64,000 bases of DNA from Streptomyces sp. Ncost-T10-10d (GTDB taxonomy: Bacteria; Actinomycetota; Actinomycetes; Streptomycetales; Streptomycetaceae): NCBI RefSeq assembly GCF_900091955.1, contig NZ_FMDF01000100.1, forward strand, positions 47,872 to 111,871, read 5' to 3'. Position numbers and translations under genes: made by a program. The notes below the pieces were generated by a model. It was given only the letters and a program-made list of their open reading frames with translations, did not search any database and had not been told where the DNA came from. Positions within the stretch are counted from its first letter, which is position 1. Each line of letters starts with the position of its first letter. Shown here piece by piece: positions 41,858 through 51,633 of this stretch.

Positions 41858-42814
41858 TCAGCCCCTGCGCCGCGCGACCTCGTACAGGACGATCCCGGCC
41901 GCGACACCCGCGTTCAGCGACTCCGCGCCGCCCGGCATCGAGATGCGGACCCGGTAGTCGCAGGTCTCGCCGACGAGGCGGCCCAGGCCCTTGCCCTCGC
42001 TGCCGATGACGATGACGACGGGGCCGGCGAGGGCCTCCAGGTCCTCGACGGTGTGCTCACCGTCCGCGGCGAGGCCGACGACCGTGATGCCGGCCTTCTG
42101 GTAGCCCTCCAGGGCCCGGGTCAGGTTCGTCACCCGGGAGACCGGCGTGCGGGCCGCCGTGCCCGCCGAGGACTTCCAGGCGCCCGCCGTCATCCCGGCC
42201 GCGCGCCGCTCCGGCACGACCACGCCGTGGCCGCCGAACGCAGAGACGGAGCGGACGATCGCACCCAGGTTGCGCGGGTCGGTGACGCCGTCGAGGGCGA
42301 CGATCAGCGGGTCCTCGCCCTTGTCGTACGCGGCGGCGGTGAGGTCCTCCGGGTGCGCGTACTCGTACGGCGGGACCTGGAGGACGAGGCCCTGGTGGTT
42401 CAGGCCGTTCGTCATCCGGTCCAGCTCGGGGCGCGGGGCCTCCATCAGGTTGATGTTGCCGCGCTCGCCGGCGAGCTGGAGCGCCTCGCGGACCCGCTCG
42501 TCGTTGTCGATGTACTGCTGGACGTAGAGGGTCGTCGCCGGGACGCCGTCGCGCAGGGCCTCGTAGACCGGGTTGCGGCCGACGACCATCTCGGACGTTC
42601 CCTTGACGCCGCCGCGCCGCGGCGCGGGACGGCGCGCCGCGGCCTGCTTGGCCTGGGCGTTGGCGATCCGGTTCTTCTTGTGTCCCTTGCGGGCGGAGGC
42701 GGGCGGCGTCGGGCCCTTGCCTTCGAGGCCACGGCGTCGCTGCCCACCGCTGCCTACCTGCGCGCCCTTCTTGTTGGACGTGCGGCGGTTCCTGCGCTGG
42801 CTGTTCCCGGCCAT
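41858..42814 (-). CDS. rlmB: RlmB: 23S rRNA (guanosine-2'-O)-methyltransferase
   Basis: 318 residues. A basic, disordered head of about 85 residues ([20 protein letters not shown]), then the SpoU substrate domain ([20 protein letters not shown]) and trefoil-knot SAM domain with the three motifs [31 protein letters not shown] and [15 protein letters not shown]. It methylates the G2251-equivalent in the peptidyl-transferase region. Downstream of cysS, separated by a 12-bp-stem hairpin. Confidence 0.92.
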   Translation of the reverse strand: MAGNSQRRNRRTSNKKGAQVGSGGQRRRGLEGKGPTPPASARKGHKKNRIANAQAKQAAARRPAPRRGGVKGTSEMVVGRNPVYEALRDGVPATTLYVQQYIDNDERVREALQLAGERGNINLMEAPRPELDRMTNGLNHQGLVLQVPPYEYAHPEDLTAAAYDKGEDPLIVALDGVTDPRNLGAIVRSVSAFGGHGVVVPERRAAGMTAGAWKSSAGTAARTPVSRVTNLTRALEGYQKAGITVVGLAADGEHTVEDLEALAGPVVIVIGSEGKGLGRLVGETCDYRVRISMPGGAESLNAGVAAGIVLYEVARRRG

Positions 42815-42862
42815 GACCTACCTGTTTCGTTGCTTCTCAGACGTGCGTACGTATAAGTGAAG

Positions 42863-42890
42863 TGTGCCGCCCGGATCGCCGGGCGGCACA
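42863..42890. terminator. Hairpin between cysS and rlmB
   Basis: TGTGCCGCCCGG (42863-42874) and CCGGGCGGCACA (42879-42890) with an ATCG loop. It may attenuate rlmB or end cysS transcripts. Confidence 0.8.
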
Positions 42891-42897
42891 TGGGGGA

Positions 42898-44301
42898 CTA
42901 CTGGCGCGGGCCGAGTGTCCACCGTGGTCCGGCCGGGCTGTCCTCGATGACGAGTCCGGACTGGTTGAGCTGGTCGCGAATCGCGTCGGCGGCCGGCCAG
43001 TCCTTGCGCTCGCGGGCCGACTGGCGCTGGTCCAGGACGAGGCGTACGAGCGTGTCGACGACGCCGTGCAGATCGTCGCCGCGGTCGCTCTCGCCCGCCC
43101 AGTGCTCGTCGAGCGGATCGAGGCCGAGGACGCCGAGCATCGCGCGGACCTCCGCGAGCCGGGCGACGGCGGCTTCCTTGTCGTCGGCGGCGAGCGCTGA
43201 GTTGCCCTGGCGGACCGTGGTGTGGACGATCGCGAGCGCCTGCGGGACGCCCAGGTCGTCGTCCATCGCCTCGGCGAAGGCGGGCGGCACCTCGGTGGCG
43301 GGCTCGACCGTCTCGCCCGCCTTCTCGGTGACGCGCTGCACGAAGCCCTCGATCCGGGCGAACGCGGACTCGGCCTCGCGCAGGGCCTCCTCGCTGTACT
43401 CGATCATCGACCGGTAGTGCGGGGTGCCGAGGTAGTAACGCAGCACGATGGGGCGCCACGCCTTGACCATCTCGCTGACCAGCACCGAGTTGCCGAGCGA
43501 CTTCGACATCTTCTCGCCGGACATGGTGACCCAGCCGTTGTGCACCCAGTACTTCGCGAACTCGTCGCCGTACGCCTTGGCCTGGGCGATCTCGTTCTCG
43601 TGGTGCGGGAAGATCAGGTCGATGCCGCCGCCGTGGATGTCGAAGGCGGTGCCGAGGTACTTGTGCGCCATGGCGGAGCACTCCAGGTGCCAGCCGGGCC
43701 GGCCGCGGCCCCACGGGGCCTCCCAGCTGGGCTCGCCGGGCCGGGTGGCCTTCCACATCGCGAAGTCGCGCTGGTCACGCTTGCCGGTCTCGCCCTCGCC
43801 GGACGGCTGGCGCAGGTCGTCCAGGTCCTGGTTGGAGAGCTCCAGATAGCCGGGGAACGACTTCACGTCGAAGTAGACGTTGCCGTCGGCCGCGTAGGCG
43901 TGACCGCGTTCGATCAGGCCCCGCATCATCTCGATCATCTCGGTGATGTGACCGGTCGCGCGGGGTTCGTAGGTGACCGGGAGGCAGCCGAGCGCGTCGT
44001 AGCCGGCGTTGAACGCCCGCTCGTTCTCGTAGCCGATGGACCACCACGGGCGGCCCTGCTCGGCCGACTTCGCGATGATCTTGTCGTCGATGTCGGTGAC
44101 GTTCCGGATGAACGTGACGTCGTAGCCGCGGTAGGCGAACCAGCGGCGCATGATGTCGAAGTTCAGCCCGGACCGGATGTGCCCGATGTGCGGGGCGGCC
44201 TGGACGGTCGCGCCACAGAGGTAGATCGAGACACAGCCCGCTGTGAGCGGTACGAAGTCACGGATCTGCCGGGCGCTGGTGTCGTACAGGCGAATAGTCA
44301 C
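42898..44301 (-). CDS. cysS: Cysteinyl-tRNA synthetase
   Basis: 467 residues, normal length. HIGH motif in AAPHIGHIRSGLNFDIM, KMSKS in GEKMSKSLGN, and zinc ligands in ECSAMAHKYLG and HHENEIAQ. It charges tRNA-Cys in the cytoplasm. GTG 44301 (VTIRLYDT) is the first start. It leads a two-gene unit with rlmB. Confidence 0.95.
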   Translation of the reverse strand: MTIRLYDTSARQIRDFVPLTAGCVSIYLCGATVQAAPHIGHIRSGLNFDIMRRWFAYRGYDVTFIRNVTDIDDKIIAKSAEQGRPWWSIGYENERAFNAGYDALGCLPVTYEPRATGHITEMIEMMRGLIERGHAYAADGNVYFDVKSFPGYLELSNQDLDDLRQPSGEGETGKRDQRDFAMWKATRPGEPSWEAPWGRGRPGWHLECSAMAHKYLGTAFDIHGGGIDLIFPHHENEIAQAKAYGDEFAKYWVHNGWVTMSGEKMSKSLGNSVLVSEMVKAWRPIVLRYYLGTPHYRSMIEYSEEALREAESAFARIEGFVQRVTEKAGETVEPATEVPPAFAEAMDDDLGVPQALAIVHTTVRQGNSALAADDKEAAVARLAEVRAMLGVLGLDPLDEHWAGESDRGDDLHGVVDTLVRLVLDQRQSARERKDWPAADAIRDQLNQSGLVIEDSPAGPRWTLGPRQ

Positions 44302-44416
44302 GCCTCAAGGGTAGTGGGCGCGCACCAGTGCCCCGCGACCCCTTGGGGATCGCGGGGAAAAGTTTGTGCCGGCCGGGCACCCTCCTAGGAGCCGGTGAAC
44401 CTTTCCGGTCGCAGCA

Positions 44417-44821
44417 CTAGATGCGTCCGACGACCTTTCGCGGGGTGATCCGGACGACCACGCGCTCGTCGTCGGCACCGGACTCGGGGTTGAACTCCGC
44501 GTACTTCTTGCCGGTGTACTTCACCGACAGCTCGTCGATGAGCTCCTGGCCGCCCTCGGTGGTGAGCGTGGCGGTGCCGCGGATCTCGGCGTACGTGTAC
44601 GGCGCGTCGAAGGGCTGCACGACGACGGAGACCCGCGGGTCGCGGCTCAGGTTCTGCTCCTTGCGGCGGCCGACCGTCGTGGAGATGAGCAGATCGTCGC
44701 CGTCGCGCTTCACCCAGACCGGGGAGACCTGGGGGCTGCCGTCGGGCTGGACGGTGGCGACGGTGACGAAGACGGGCGTGTCGAGAAGCGCCTTCAGTTC
44801 TGCGGAGAGTGCGGCGGTCAT
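44417..44821 (-). CDS. PPOX-class F420/FMN-dependent enzyme
   Basis: 134 residues from ATG 44821 (GGAGG upstream; the longer open frame to 45157 is spurious). Split-barrel motifs: PVFVTVATVQPDGSPQVSPV, DDLLISTTVGRRKEQNLSRD, VSVVVQPFDAPYTYAEIRGT. Length and pattern match the actinobacterial F420-dependent PPOX group (Rv1155-like), which reduce unknown small molecules. Single gene between ispF and cysS. Confidence 0.87.
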   Translation of the reverse strand: MTAALSAELKALLDTPVFVTVATVQPDGSPQVSPVWVKRDGDDLLISTTVGRRKEQNLSRDPRVSVVVQPFDAPYTYAEIRGTATLTTEGGQELIDELSVKYTGKKYAEFNPESGADDERVVVRITPRKVVGRI

Positions 44822-44966
44822 GGCGTACGTCCTCCAAGTGGGGTCGATGGTGCCTCTACCCGTACCCCAACCCCGCATCGCCGCCCCCGCTTCCCGTTCC
44901 TGCATTCGTGCACGCCGGGAGGCACGGGGACCGGCGCGAGGGCCCCGCCCCCACCCACCGGACAGA

Positions 44967-45470
44967 TCAGCCCGCGCGGTAGACCAGCGCGGTCGCGATC
45001 CCCGCGAGCCCCTCGGCCCGCCCGGTGAAGCCGAGCCCGTCGGAGGTGGCGGCGGAAAGCGAGACGGGCGCCCCCACGGCGGCCGACAGCACCTTCTGCG
45101 CCTCGTCGCGCCGCTTGCCGATCTTCGGCCGTACGCCGACCACCTGAACGGCGACATTGCCGATCTCGAAGCCCTCGGCCCGTACGATCCGCGCCGCCTC
45201 GGTCAACAGGGTGACCCCGGCGGCGCCGGACCACTCGGGCCGCCCCGTGCCGAAGTGCTGCCCGAGGTCGCCGAGCCCGGCGGCCGAGAAGAGCGCGTTG
45301 CACGCGGCGTGCGCGACGACATCGGCGTCGGAGTGCCCCGCCAGGCCGGGCCCCTCGCCCTCCCACAGCAGTCCCGCGCACCACAGCTCGCGGCCCTCTT
45401 CGAAGGCGTGGATGTCCGTACCGATCCCGACGAGCGGGATCACGGGCCCGGTCCGTTCCTCAGAAGCCAT
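44967..45470 (-). CDS. ispF: IspF: 2-C-methyl-D-erythritol 2,4-cyclodiphosphate synthase
   Basis: 167 residues. Zinc ligands in [10 protein letters not shown] and [16 protein letters not shown], the substrate loop [13 protein letters not shown], and a flexible [10 protein letters not shown]. It cyclises CDP-ME 2-phosphate in the MEP isoprenoid route. ATG 45470 overlaps the ispD stop by 11 bp, so the two consecutive-pathway enzymes are co-translated. Confidence 0.95.
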   Translation of the reverse strand: MASEERTGPVIPLVGIGTDIHAFEEGRELWCAGLLWEGEGPGLAGHSDADVVAHAACNALFSAAGLGDLGQHFGTGRPEWSGAAGVTLLTEAARIVRAEGFEIGNVAVQVVGVRPKIGKRRDEAQKVLSAAVGAPVSLSAATSDGLGFTGRAEGLAGIATALVYRAG

Positions 45471-46206
45471 CGTTCGCCCTCCTGCGTGCGAGTACCGCCT
45501 CGGCCAGCACCAGATCCAGCGGCCGGGTCACCTTGAACGCCTCTTCGTGACCGGGTACGACCACGACGGGCGCCCCGAGCTGCTCCACCATGCCCGCGTC
45601 GTCCGTGGCGCCCTCGCCGCCGACGGCGACCGTCTTGTGCGCGCGTACGAGCGTGTCGCGGTCGAAGCCCTGCGGAGTCTGTACGGCGCGCAGCCTGGCC
45701 CGTACGGGTGTGCCGAGGACCGGCTCCGGCTCCCCCGGCGGGCCGGGCTCGACCTCCTTGACGGTGTCGGCGAGCGGCAGCGCGGGGACGACGGCGGGCG
45801 CCCCGTCCCGTACCGCCTCGATCACCGCGTCGACGGTGTCGACGGGCACCAGCGGGCGCGCCGCGTCGTGGACGAGGACGACACAGACGCCCTCGGGCAG
45901 GGCGTCGAGACCGAGCCGCACCGACTCCTGCCGCGTCTCGCCGCCGGGCACGACGAGGTAGTCGGTGCGCTCGGGCAGGGCGTGCTCGTCGAGCAGGTTC
46001 TTGACCTCGGCGGCGCCGTCCGGCGGCGCGACGACGACGACCAGGGACACGGAACGGGACGCCGCCATGGCCCGTACCGCATGGATGAGCATGGGCGTCC
46101 CGCCCAGCGCGCGGAGCGCCTTGGGGGCGCCCGGGCCGAGCCGTACGCCGCGGCCGGCCGCGGGAATCACGGCGGCGGTGCGGTACGGACGCGATTGATC
46201 AGACAT
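45460..46206 (-). CDS. ispD: IspD: 2-C-methyl-D-erythritol 4-phosphate cytidylyltransferase
   Basis: 248 residues from ATG 46206 (GGAG upstream; an in-frame extension to 46332 lacks homology-like character). The CTP loop [20 protein letters not shown], then [10 protein letters not shown] and [13 protein letters not shown] identify it. It forms CDP-methylerythritol in the MEP pathway. First gene of the ispD-ispF unit. Confidence 0.95.
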   Translation of the reverse strand: MSDQSRPYRTAAVIPAAGRGVRLGPGAPKALRALGGTPMLIHAVRAMAASRSVSLVVVVAPPDGAAEVKNLLDEHALPERTDYLVVPGGETRQESVRLGLDALPEGVCVVLVHDAARPLVPVDTVDAVIEAVRDGAPAVVPALPLADTVKEVEPGPPGEPEPVLGTPVRARLRAVQTPQGFDRDTLVRAHKTVAVGGEGATDDAGMVEQLGAPVVVVPGHEEAFKVTRPLDLVLAEAVLARRRANDGF

Positions 46207-46538
46207 CGGTTGCACTCCGAAGCTTCGGCATGTTTGTTTCCACAGCCGACATGGGTATGGCCACAAGCGAGCCGGGCGCCATGCCATGACTCGACCGGGC
46301 CCTTTCCGTGACACCCGGTCGAAGTCGGACAAGCCGCACCGGCCGCTCGGGATCGGCTACACAAGATCGCGAGCAACGTATCGGGGGGATCGCCGATGAA
46401 GCCAACGCATCGGTGAGTCAGAACGTAATCCAGACACGCCGTGGCCGAATCCGGACATGCCGCAGCGCCCGACGACATACCGTGAATACGGTTGTCAGCG
46501 GGCACCGCGGCACATTTTTACGACCGGCACAAGCCGAT
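46207..46538. other. Intergenic region between carD and ispD
   Basis: About 330 bp, less GC-rich than the genes around it. No gene or hairpin stands out; it probably holds the ispD promoter. Confidence 0.4.
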
Positions 46539-47021
46539 TCAGGACGCGAGTACCTCGTCGAGCAGAGCCTCGGCCTTGTCTTCGTTCGTGTTCTCCGCGA
46601 GAGCGAGCTCACTCACCAGAATCTGGCGAGCCTTGGCGAGCATGCGCTTCTCACCTGCGGAGAGTCCACGCTCGCGCTCACGACGCCACAGGTCGCGAAC
46701 GACTTCGGCGACCTTGATGACATCGCCGGACGCGAGCTTCTCCAGATTTGCCTTGTAGCGCCGGGACCAGTTCGTCGGCTCTTCGGCATACGGTGCACGC
46801 AGCACCTCGAAGACCCGGTCCAGCCCCTCCTGCCCGACCACGTCGCGCACACCCACGAACTCCGCATTGTCCGCCGGCACACGAACCGTCAAGTCGCCCT
46901 GGGCGACCTTGAGCACCAAGTAGGTCTTGTCCACGCCTTTGATCTGGCGAGTTTCGATAGCCTCGATCAGCGCGGCCCCGTGATGGGGATAGACCACGGT
47001 GTCGCCAACCTTGAACGTCAT
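46539..47021 (-). CDS. carD: CarD-family RNA polymerase-binding regulator
   Basis: 160 residues. The N-terminal RNA polymerase interaction domain ([40 protein letters not shown]) and the helical DNA-binding domain ([35 protein letters not shown], with the conserved Trp) are complete. CarD stabilises open promoter complexes, notably at rRNA promoters. AAGGGG lies upstream of ATG 47021. Confidence 0.95.
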   Translation of the reverse strand: MTFKVGDTVVYPHHGAALIEAIETRQIKGVDKTYLVLKVAQGDLTVRVPADNAEFVGVRDVVGQEGLDRVFEVLRAPYAEEPTNWSRRYKANLEKLASGDVIKVAEVVRDLWRRERERGLSAGEKRMLAKARQILVSELALAENTNEDKAEALLDEVLAS

Positions 47022-47640
47022 GTGACAGGTACCCCTTCCGTGGCTATCAAGGGTAACACGAGAACAGCTTCTCCTGAATGGCGTTTTCGCAGGTCAGGGC
47101 ATATCTCGGGGCTTGACAACAGCAACACGAACGTGCTGCGGAAGGCTCACGGGGGACGGTATTCGCAGGTCGGAGCGGCTGTACGGGCGAGGTGAAACGC
47201 GCACGTTACACACATCCGAACCCCTCTCCAAAGTGGTCGAACGTCCCGTTTTGCCGGATTCCGGATGATGAACTTTCCGTACTCTGTTCGAGCATCGATC
47301 ACCCGTACGGATGTAAGTGTGGTGGATCAATGGAATTGATCAGCCTCCGATGTGATCGGTTATGTGCGCGGAATGCGCCACGCTCCATGAATTGATCACC
47401 GGCGATATGTGAACGGCGCGTGTCGACCTGTTTCGGGATGCGCCGGTCCGCAAACCTCGGGCGGGTGCGGACACCGAACGGCACCGGCCCCGGGAAGTGC
47501 CGATGCGCGAAGGGGCGGGTCGGGTGCGGGGCGGGACGGGCGGCTCGGTAGCCTAAGGCCGCTGACACACCCTTAGGGCGGCTTTACGTCGCCCGCCCCT
47601 CCCCGTCCGCAGTCCGAACGTTCAAGGAGTTGCCGCCGCC
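47022..47640. other. Long intergenic region upstream of carD and the lipoprotein gene
   Basis: About 620 bp of lower GC (47200-47400 is the AT-richest stretch in the core part). Short frames on both strands show no coding bias. A TTGACA at 47113-47118 reads rightward. It holds the divergent promoters and possibly an untranslated leader or small RNA, but I see no defined structure. Confidence 0.4.
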
Positions 47641-48303
47641 GTGAGCCGCAGCCTTCGACACGGCGCCCTCGCCGCCACAGCCATCGTGTTCTCGATCGCC
47701 TCGCTCGCCGCGTGCGGTGCGGGCAATGACGCCGCGACGCTCAAGGTCAGGCCGGACAGTGCTGCCACCACCTCCGGTGACATCAGCATCCAGAACGCCA
47801 ACGTCATCACCCAGCCCGAGCGCAACGCCGAGGGCCCGGCCGTCGTCTCCGCGACGCTGTTCAACAGCGGCACCAAGCAGCAGACCCTGGACTCCGTCAC
47901 CCTGCCGGGCACGAGCGTCGCGGTGAAGCTGCACGCCGCCAAGGGCGCCGGACCGGTCGTGGTCCCGGCCGGCGGCAGGGTGGTTCTCGGCGGCGACGGC
48001 AATGCGTCCGCCGTGATCGAGAACGGCCGCGAAGCCGCGCAGGCCGGCAATGTGCAGCCCGTCGTCTTCAAGTTCAGCTCGACCGGTGAGATCTCGCTCG
48101 GCGCGTTCGTGGTGCCGGCCACCAGCTACTTCCAGGGCTTCGGCCCGAGCTCGCTGCCGGTGGCGCCGGCGCAGTCGCCCGCGACCTCCACCACGCCGTC
48201 CGGTACCACTTCGCCGGCCGCGGGCGCCCCGGGCACGTCGGAGTCCGACAGCGACACGGTCGCCCCGAGCGACTCCGCGTCCGCCTCGGCGCAGACCGGC
48301 TGA
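47641..48303 (+). CDS. Secreted lipoprotein (DUF461-like)
   Basis: 220 residues. Signal and lipobox AIVFSIASLAACGAG, then a beta-rich domain (DISIQNANVITQPERNAEGP, AVVSATLFNSGTKQQTLDSV, VVVPAGGRVVLGGDGNA) and a Ser/Thr/Pro tail. The layout resembles copper-chaperone-like PCuAC domains but the Met/His ligands are not evident. GTG 47641. It converges on phoP with a strong terminator between. Confidence 0.8.
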   Translation: MSRSLRHGALAATAIVFSIASLAACGAGNDAATLKVRPDSAATTSGDISIQNANVITQPERNAEGPAVVSATLFNSGTKQQTLDSVTLPGTSVAVKLHAAKGAGPVVVPAGGRVVLGGDGNASAVIENGREAAQAGNVQPVVFKFSSTGEISLGAFVVPATSYFQGFGPSSLPVAPAQSPATSTTPSGTTSPAAGAPGTSESDSDTVAPSDSASASAQTG

Positions 48304-48320
48304 CCGTACGCAGGTACGCG

Positions 48321-48364
48321 GACGGCGGAGGGCGCTCCCCCGAGAGGAAGCGCCCTCCGCCGTC
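48321..48364. terminator. Terminator between the lipoprotein gene and phoP
   Basis: GACGGCGGAGGGCGCT (48321-48336) and 48349-48364 form a perfect 16-bp stem with a 12-nt loop. Confidence 0.93.
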
Positions 48365-48378
48365 GCATACGGGCCGGC

Positions 48379-49059
48379 TTACGGCTCGAACTTGTACCCC
48401 AGGCCCCGCACCGTCACCAGGTAGCGCGGTGCACCCGGGTCGGGCTCGATCTTGGCGCGCAGACGCTTGACGTGGACGTCGAGGGTCTTGGTGTCGCCCA
48501 CGTAGTCCGCGCCCCACACCCGGTCGATCAGCTGCATGCGGGTCAGGACCCGGCCCGCGTTGCGCAGCAGCATCTCCAGCAGGTCGAACTCCTTGAGCGG
48601 GAGGTCGACCTTGCCGCCGGAGACCGTGACGACGTGGCGGTCCACGTCCATCCGGACCGGGCCCGCCTCCAGCGCGGCCGGCGTGACCTCCTCCGGCTCG
48701 CCGCGGCGGCGCAGCACCGCGCGGATGCGGGCGACGAGTTCCCGCGAGGAGAACGGCTTGGTGACGTAGTCGTCGGCCCCTATTTCCAGGCCGACGACCT
48801 TGTCGATCTCGCTGTCCTTGGCCGTGACCATGATCACGGGGACGTTGGAACGGCTGCGCAGCTGACGGCAGACCTCCGTACCGGGCAGGCCCGGCAGCAT
48901 CAGGTCGAGCAGCACGAGGTCGGCGCCGTTGCGCTCGAACTCGTCAAGGCCGTCCGGGCCCGTGGCCGCGATGGCGACCTCGAAGCCCTCCTTGCGGAGC
49001 ATGTAGGACAGGGCGTCGCTGAAGGATTCCTCATCCTCGACGACAAGCACTCGGGTCAC
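48379..49059 (-). CDS. phoP: PhoP: phosphate-starvation response regulator (OmpR family)
   Basis: 226 residues. Receiver: VLVVEDEESF, phosphorylated Asp in DLVLLDLMLPG, Lys in DYVTKPFSSREL. Winged helix: LPLKEFDLLEMLLRNAGRVL and VDVHVKRLRAKIE-like (seen as LDVHVKRLRAKIEP). In Streptomyces PhoP activates the pho regulon and represses antibiotic and nitrogen genes. Overlaps phoR by 4 bp. Confidence 0.95.
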   Translation of the reverse strand: MTRVLVVEDEESFSDALSYMLRKEGFEVAIAATGPDGLDEFERNGADLVLLDLMLPGLPGTEVCRQLRSRSNVPVIMVTAKDSEIDKVVGLEIGADDYVTKPFSSRELVARIRAVLRRRGEPEEVTPAALEAGPVRMDVDRHVVTVSGGKVDLPLKEFDLLEMLLRNAGRVLTRMQLIDRVWGADYVGDTKTLDVHVKRLRAKIEPDPGAPRYLVTVRGLGYKFEP

Positions 49060-50330
49060 GGAAGGACCTCCGGGGCAGGGAATGGTTCAAGGGTGTCGGG
49101 GTGAGCTGGTCCGTAATGGGCCTCGTCGCCGTTGACGATGAGCGGTCCGCCCGAGCTGCGGTCCCGTTCCCGTACGGCGCCCGCTTCGGGCAGCCGCAGG
49201 GTGAAGGTGGAGCCCTGGCCCTCCGAGCTCCAGACCGTGACCTCCCCGCCGTGCGAGGCGGCCACGTGCTTGACGATGGCGAGGCCGAGGCCGGTGCCAC
49301 CGGTGGCCCTTGAGCGGGCCGGGTCGACGCGGTAGAAGCGTTCGAAGACTCGCTCGCGGTCCTTCTCCGAGATACCGATGCCCTGGTCGGTCACGGCTAT
49401 CTCGATCTGGTCCCCGCCGGGTACGGACAGTCGCCTGGCGGCGATGCCCACTCGGGTACGGGCGGGGCTGTAGTTGACGGCGTTCTCGACGAGGTTGCCG
49501 AGCGCCGCTGCGAGCTGGCCGCGGTTGCCCCAGATACGGAGCTCCGCGGTGCCGCCCGCTGCCATGGTGATCTGCTTCGAGCCGGCCTGCTGGCGGCAGC
49601 GGTCGATGGCCTCGGCCACCAGCTCGTCCACCCGGACCGGCTCGGCGTCCTCCAGCGGGTCGTCGTTCTGCACCCGGGAGAGGTCGATGATCTCCTGGAC
49701 GAGGTTGGTCAGCCGGGTCGCCTCGATCTGCATCCGCCCCGCGAACCGCTCCACCGCCTCCGGGTCGTCGGAAGCGTCCAACACGGCCTCGGAGAGCAGC
49801 GAGAGCGCGCCGACCGGGGTCTTGAGCTCATGGCTGACGTTGGCGACGAAGTCGCGCCGTACCGCTTCTATGCGGCGGGCCTCGGTGAGGTCCTCGACCA
49901 GCAGGAGCACCAGACGGGAGCCCAGCGGGGCGACCCGGGCGGAGACCGCGAGGGCCTCGCCGCGGCCCGTACCGCGCCTGGGGAGGTCCAGTTCGACCTG
50001 CCGTATCTCACCGTCCCGGCGGGTGTCCCTGGCCATGGTCAGCATCGCGTCGACGGCGAGCCGCCCGCCCCTGACCAGGCCCAGCGCGTAGGCGGCGGAG
50101 CTGGCCTTGACCACGCTGTCGCTCTCGTCGAGCACGACCGCGGAGGAGCTGAGCACGGACAGGACCGTGTCCACTCCGGGGGGCAGGGGGGCATTGCTGT
50201 CGGGCCGCAGGGAGGTTCGAGTCGGCTTCTTCTGGTCGCGCTCGCTCCAGCGGAACGCCAGCATGGCGATCACGCCGGTACACGCACCGCCGATCGCCGC
50301 AGCTGCGGCGACTGCCGCGTTCACGTCCAT
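49056..50330 (-). CDS. phoR: PhoR: phosphate sensor histidine kinase
   Basis: 424 residues. One N-terminal membrane segment (AAVAAAAAIGGACTGVIAML), a PAS-like region, then the phosphorylated His in FVANVSHELKTPVGALSL, N-box NLVENAVNYS, and G-boxes DQGIGISEKD and GTGLGLAIVKH. Like SenX3 and PhoR of related bacteria it reads the phosphate status set by PhoU and the Pst importer. ATG 50330 lies 197 bp from the divergent phoU with PHO boxes between. Confidence 0.94.
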   Translation of the reverse strand: MDVNAAVAAAAAIGGACTGVIAMLAFRWSERDQKKPTRTSLRPDSNAPLPPGVDTVLSVLSSSAVVLDESDSVVKASSAAYALGLVRGGRLAVDAMLTMARDTRRDGEIRQVELDLPRRGTGRGEALAVSARVAPLGSRLVLLLVEDLTEARRIEAVRRDFVANVSHELKTPVGALSLLSEAVLDASDDPEAVERFAGRMQIEATRLTNLVQEIIDLSRVQNDDPLEDAEPVRVDELVAEAIDRCRQQAGSKQITMAAGGTAELRIWGNRGQLAAALGNLVENAVNYSPARTRVGIAARRLSVPGGDQIEIAVTDQGIGISEKDRERVFERFYRVDPARSRATGGTGLGLAIVKHVAASHGGEVTVWSSEGQGSTFTLRLPEAGAVRERDRSSGGPLIVNGDEAHYGPAHPDTLEPFPAPEVLP

Positions 50331-50403
50331 ACGTCAAGGTTATGCGGGTCCGGGAGGACTCTCCCAGCCATCCGAGTGCGGATCCGAACACTCGTCGCCC
50401 AGA

Positions 50404-50436
50404 GTTCACCGAGGAGCAAGGGTTGGTTCACTTGGG
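50404..50436. promoter_or_regulatory. PHO box in the phoU / phoR-phoP promoter region
   Basis: Three 11-bp direct repeat units: GTTCACCGAGG (50404-50414), AGCAAGGGTTG (50415-50425) and GTTCACTTGGG (50426-50436). Units 1 and 3 match the PhoP unit G(G/T)TCAYYYR(G/C)G. A further GGTTCATAACC lies near 50479. Streptomyces PhoP is known to bind this intergenic region and activate both directions. Confidence 0.88.
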
Positions 50437-50527
50437 CGGCCGGAAGCCGACGCGTACGCCACCCATGGTGGCAGCGTGGGGTTCATAACCTGGCCCCGGC
50501 CTTAGTGAGGACTGGAGAGGGACTTCC

Positions 50528-51205
50528 ATGCGTGACGCGTACCACGAGGAACTCGACTCGATCGGCGAGGGACTGGTCGAGATGGCCCGGCTCGTCGGGT
50601 CGGCGATCGGCCGGGCGACGACGTCCATGCTCGATGCCGATCTCAAGCTCGCGGAGAGCGTGATCGCCGCGGACCAGAAGGTCGACGACCTCCAGCACGA
50701 CCTGGAGGCGCGGGCCATCGCCCTGCTCGCGCGCCAGCAGCCCGTGGCGACCGATCTGCGGATCGTGGTCACCTCGCTGCGAATGAGCGCCGACCTGGAG
50801 CGCTCGGGCGACCTCGCCCAGCATGTCGCCAAGCTGGCCCGGCTGCGGTTCCCGGAATCGGCGGTACCGCACGACCTGCACGCCACCATCCTGGAGATGG
50901 GGCAGCTGGCGCAGCGCCTGATGGCCAAGGCGGCCGAGGTGATCATCACCAAGGACGTCGATCTGGCGCTCCAGCTGGAGCAGGACGACGACGAGATGGA
51001 CCTGCTGCACCGCACGCTGTTCCAGCACCTGATGGACGACCGCTGGAAGCACGGCATCGAGACGGCCGTCGACGTGACGCTGCTGGGCCGCTACTACGAG
51101 CGCTTCGCCGACCACGCGGTGTCGGTCGCCAAGCGCGTGGTCTACCTGGTGACGGGCGAGCACGCCGACGAGATCCAGCAGCAGACACCGGTGGAGGGCG
51201 CGTAG
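50528..51205 (+). CDS. phoU: PhoU: phosphate signalling regulator
   Basis: 225 residues, two three-helix PhoU repeats: RDAYHEELDSIGEGLVEMAR to LEARAIALLARQQPVATDLR in the first, ILEMGQLAQRLMAKAAEVII to YYERFADHAVSVAKRVVYLV in the second, with the metal motifs (ExxxD) conserved. PhoU links phosphate import to PhoR. GAGAGGGA is upstream of ATG 50528. Divergent from phoR-phoP through a PHO box. Confidence 0.94.
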   Translation: MRDAYHEELDSIGEGLVEMARLVGSAIGRATTSMLDADLKLAESVIAADQKVDDLQHDLEARAIALLARQQPVATDLRIVVTSLRMSADLERSGDLAQHVAKLARLRFPESAVPHDLHATILEMGQLAQRLMAKAAEVIITKDVDLALQLEQDDDEMDLLHRTLFQHLMDDRWKHGIETAVDVTLLGRYYERFADHAVSVAKRVVYLVTGEHADEIQQQTPVEGA

Positions 51206-51376
51206 CGGCGTACGCCGTCGTGTCCCGTCGCACATGTGTCTCTGCGCGTGTGCGCCGTTGATGCGCCCGCCCGGTTGGGCATGCAATGGGGTGGGGCGGC
51301 ACGCCTTGTCCGTACGCCCCGGTCGTACGCGCGTCGTCGTGGCGTACGGCCCTGTCGTGCGCAATGAGGAGGAACC

Positions 51377-51526
51377 ATGGCCGATTCCCCCATGACCGAC
51401 CCCCAGCAGGAGGCACCCGGTGAAGTGGTGCACCTGACCGTGCTCGGCGCCTGCGGCTGCGGCTCGGGCTGCGGATGCGGATGCCAGTCCGGGGCCCCGT
51501 GCCAGTGCGGTGGCTGCTGCGGCTGA
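51377..51526 (+). CDS. 49-residue Cys-rich protein, metallothionein-like
   Basis: ATG 51377 follows a near-perfect AGGAGGAACC. The head is acidic (MADSPMTDPQQEAPGEVVHL), then nine cysteines in 23 residues: ACGCGSGCGCGCQSGAPCQC and GGCCG. The CxC spacing suits binding of several zinc or copper ions, as in bacterial metallothioneins, though this is inference. It lies downstream of phoU with its own terminator (51553-51591). Confidence 0.8.
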   Translation: MADSPMTDPQQEAPGEVVHLTVLGACGCGSGCGCGCQSGAPCQCGGCCG

Positions 51527-51552
51527 CCGGCCGGCCTGCACGGAGCCGGAAA

Positions 51553-51591
51553 GGCGCCCCGCGCGGAGCGGACTGCTCCGCGCGGGGCGCC
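51553..51591. terminator. Terminator after the Cys-rich gene
   Basis: A 17-bp perfect stem (GGCGCCCCGCGCGGAGC at 51553-51569 with 51575-51591) and a GGACT loop. Confidence 0.94.
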
Positions 51592-51633
51592 CTCCGTGTG
51601 CCGATGCGATGTCGGGCGGCGTCCGCGCGTCTC

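Noticed and set aside
44822..45157. N-terminal extension of the PPOX protein
   Set aside because: Pro/Arg-rich, antisense to ispF, and the start at 44821 has a good ribosome site.
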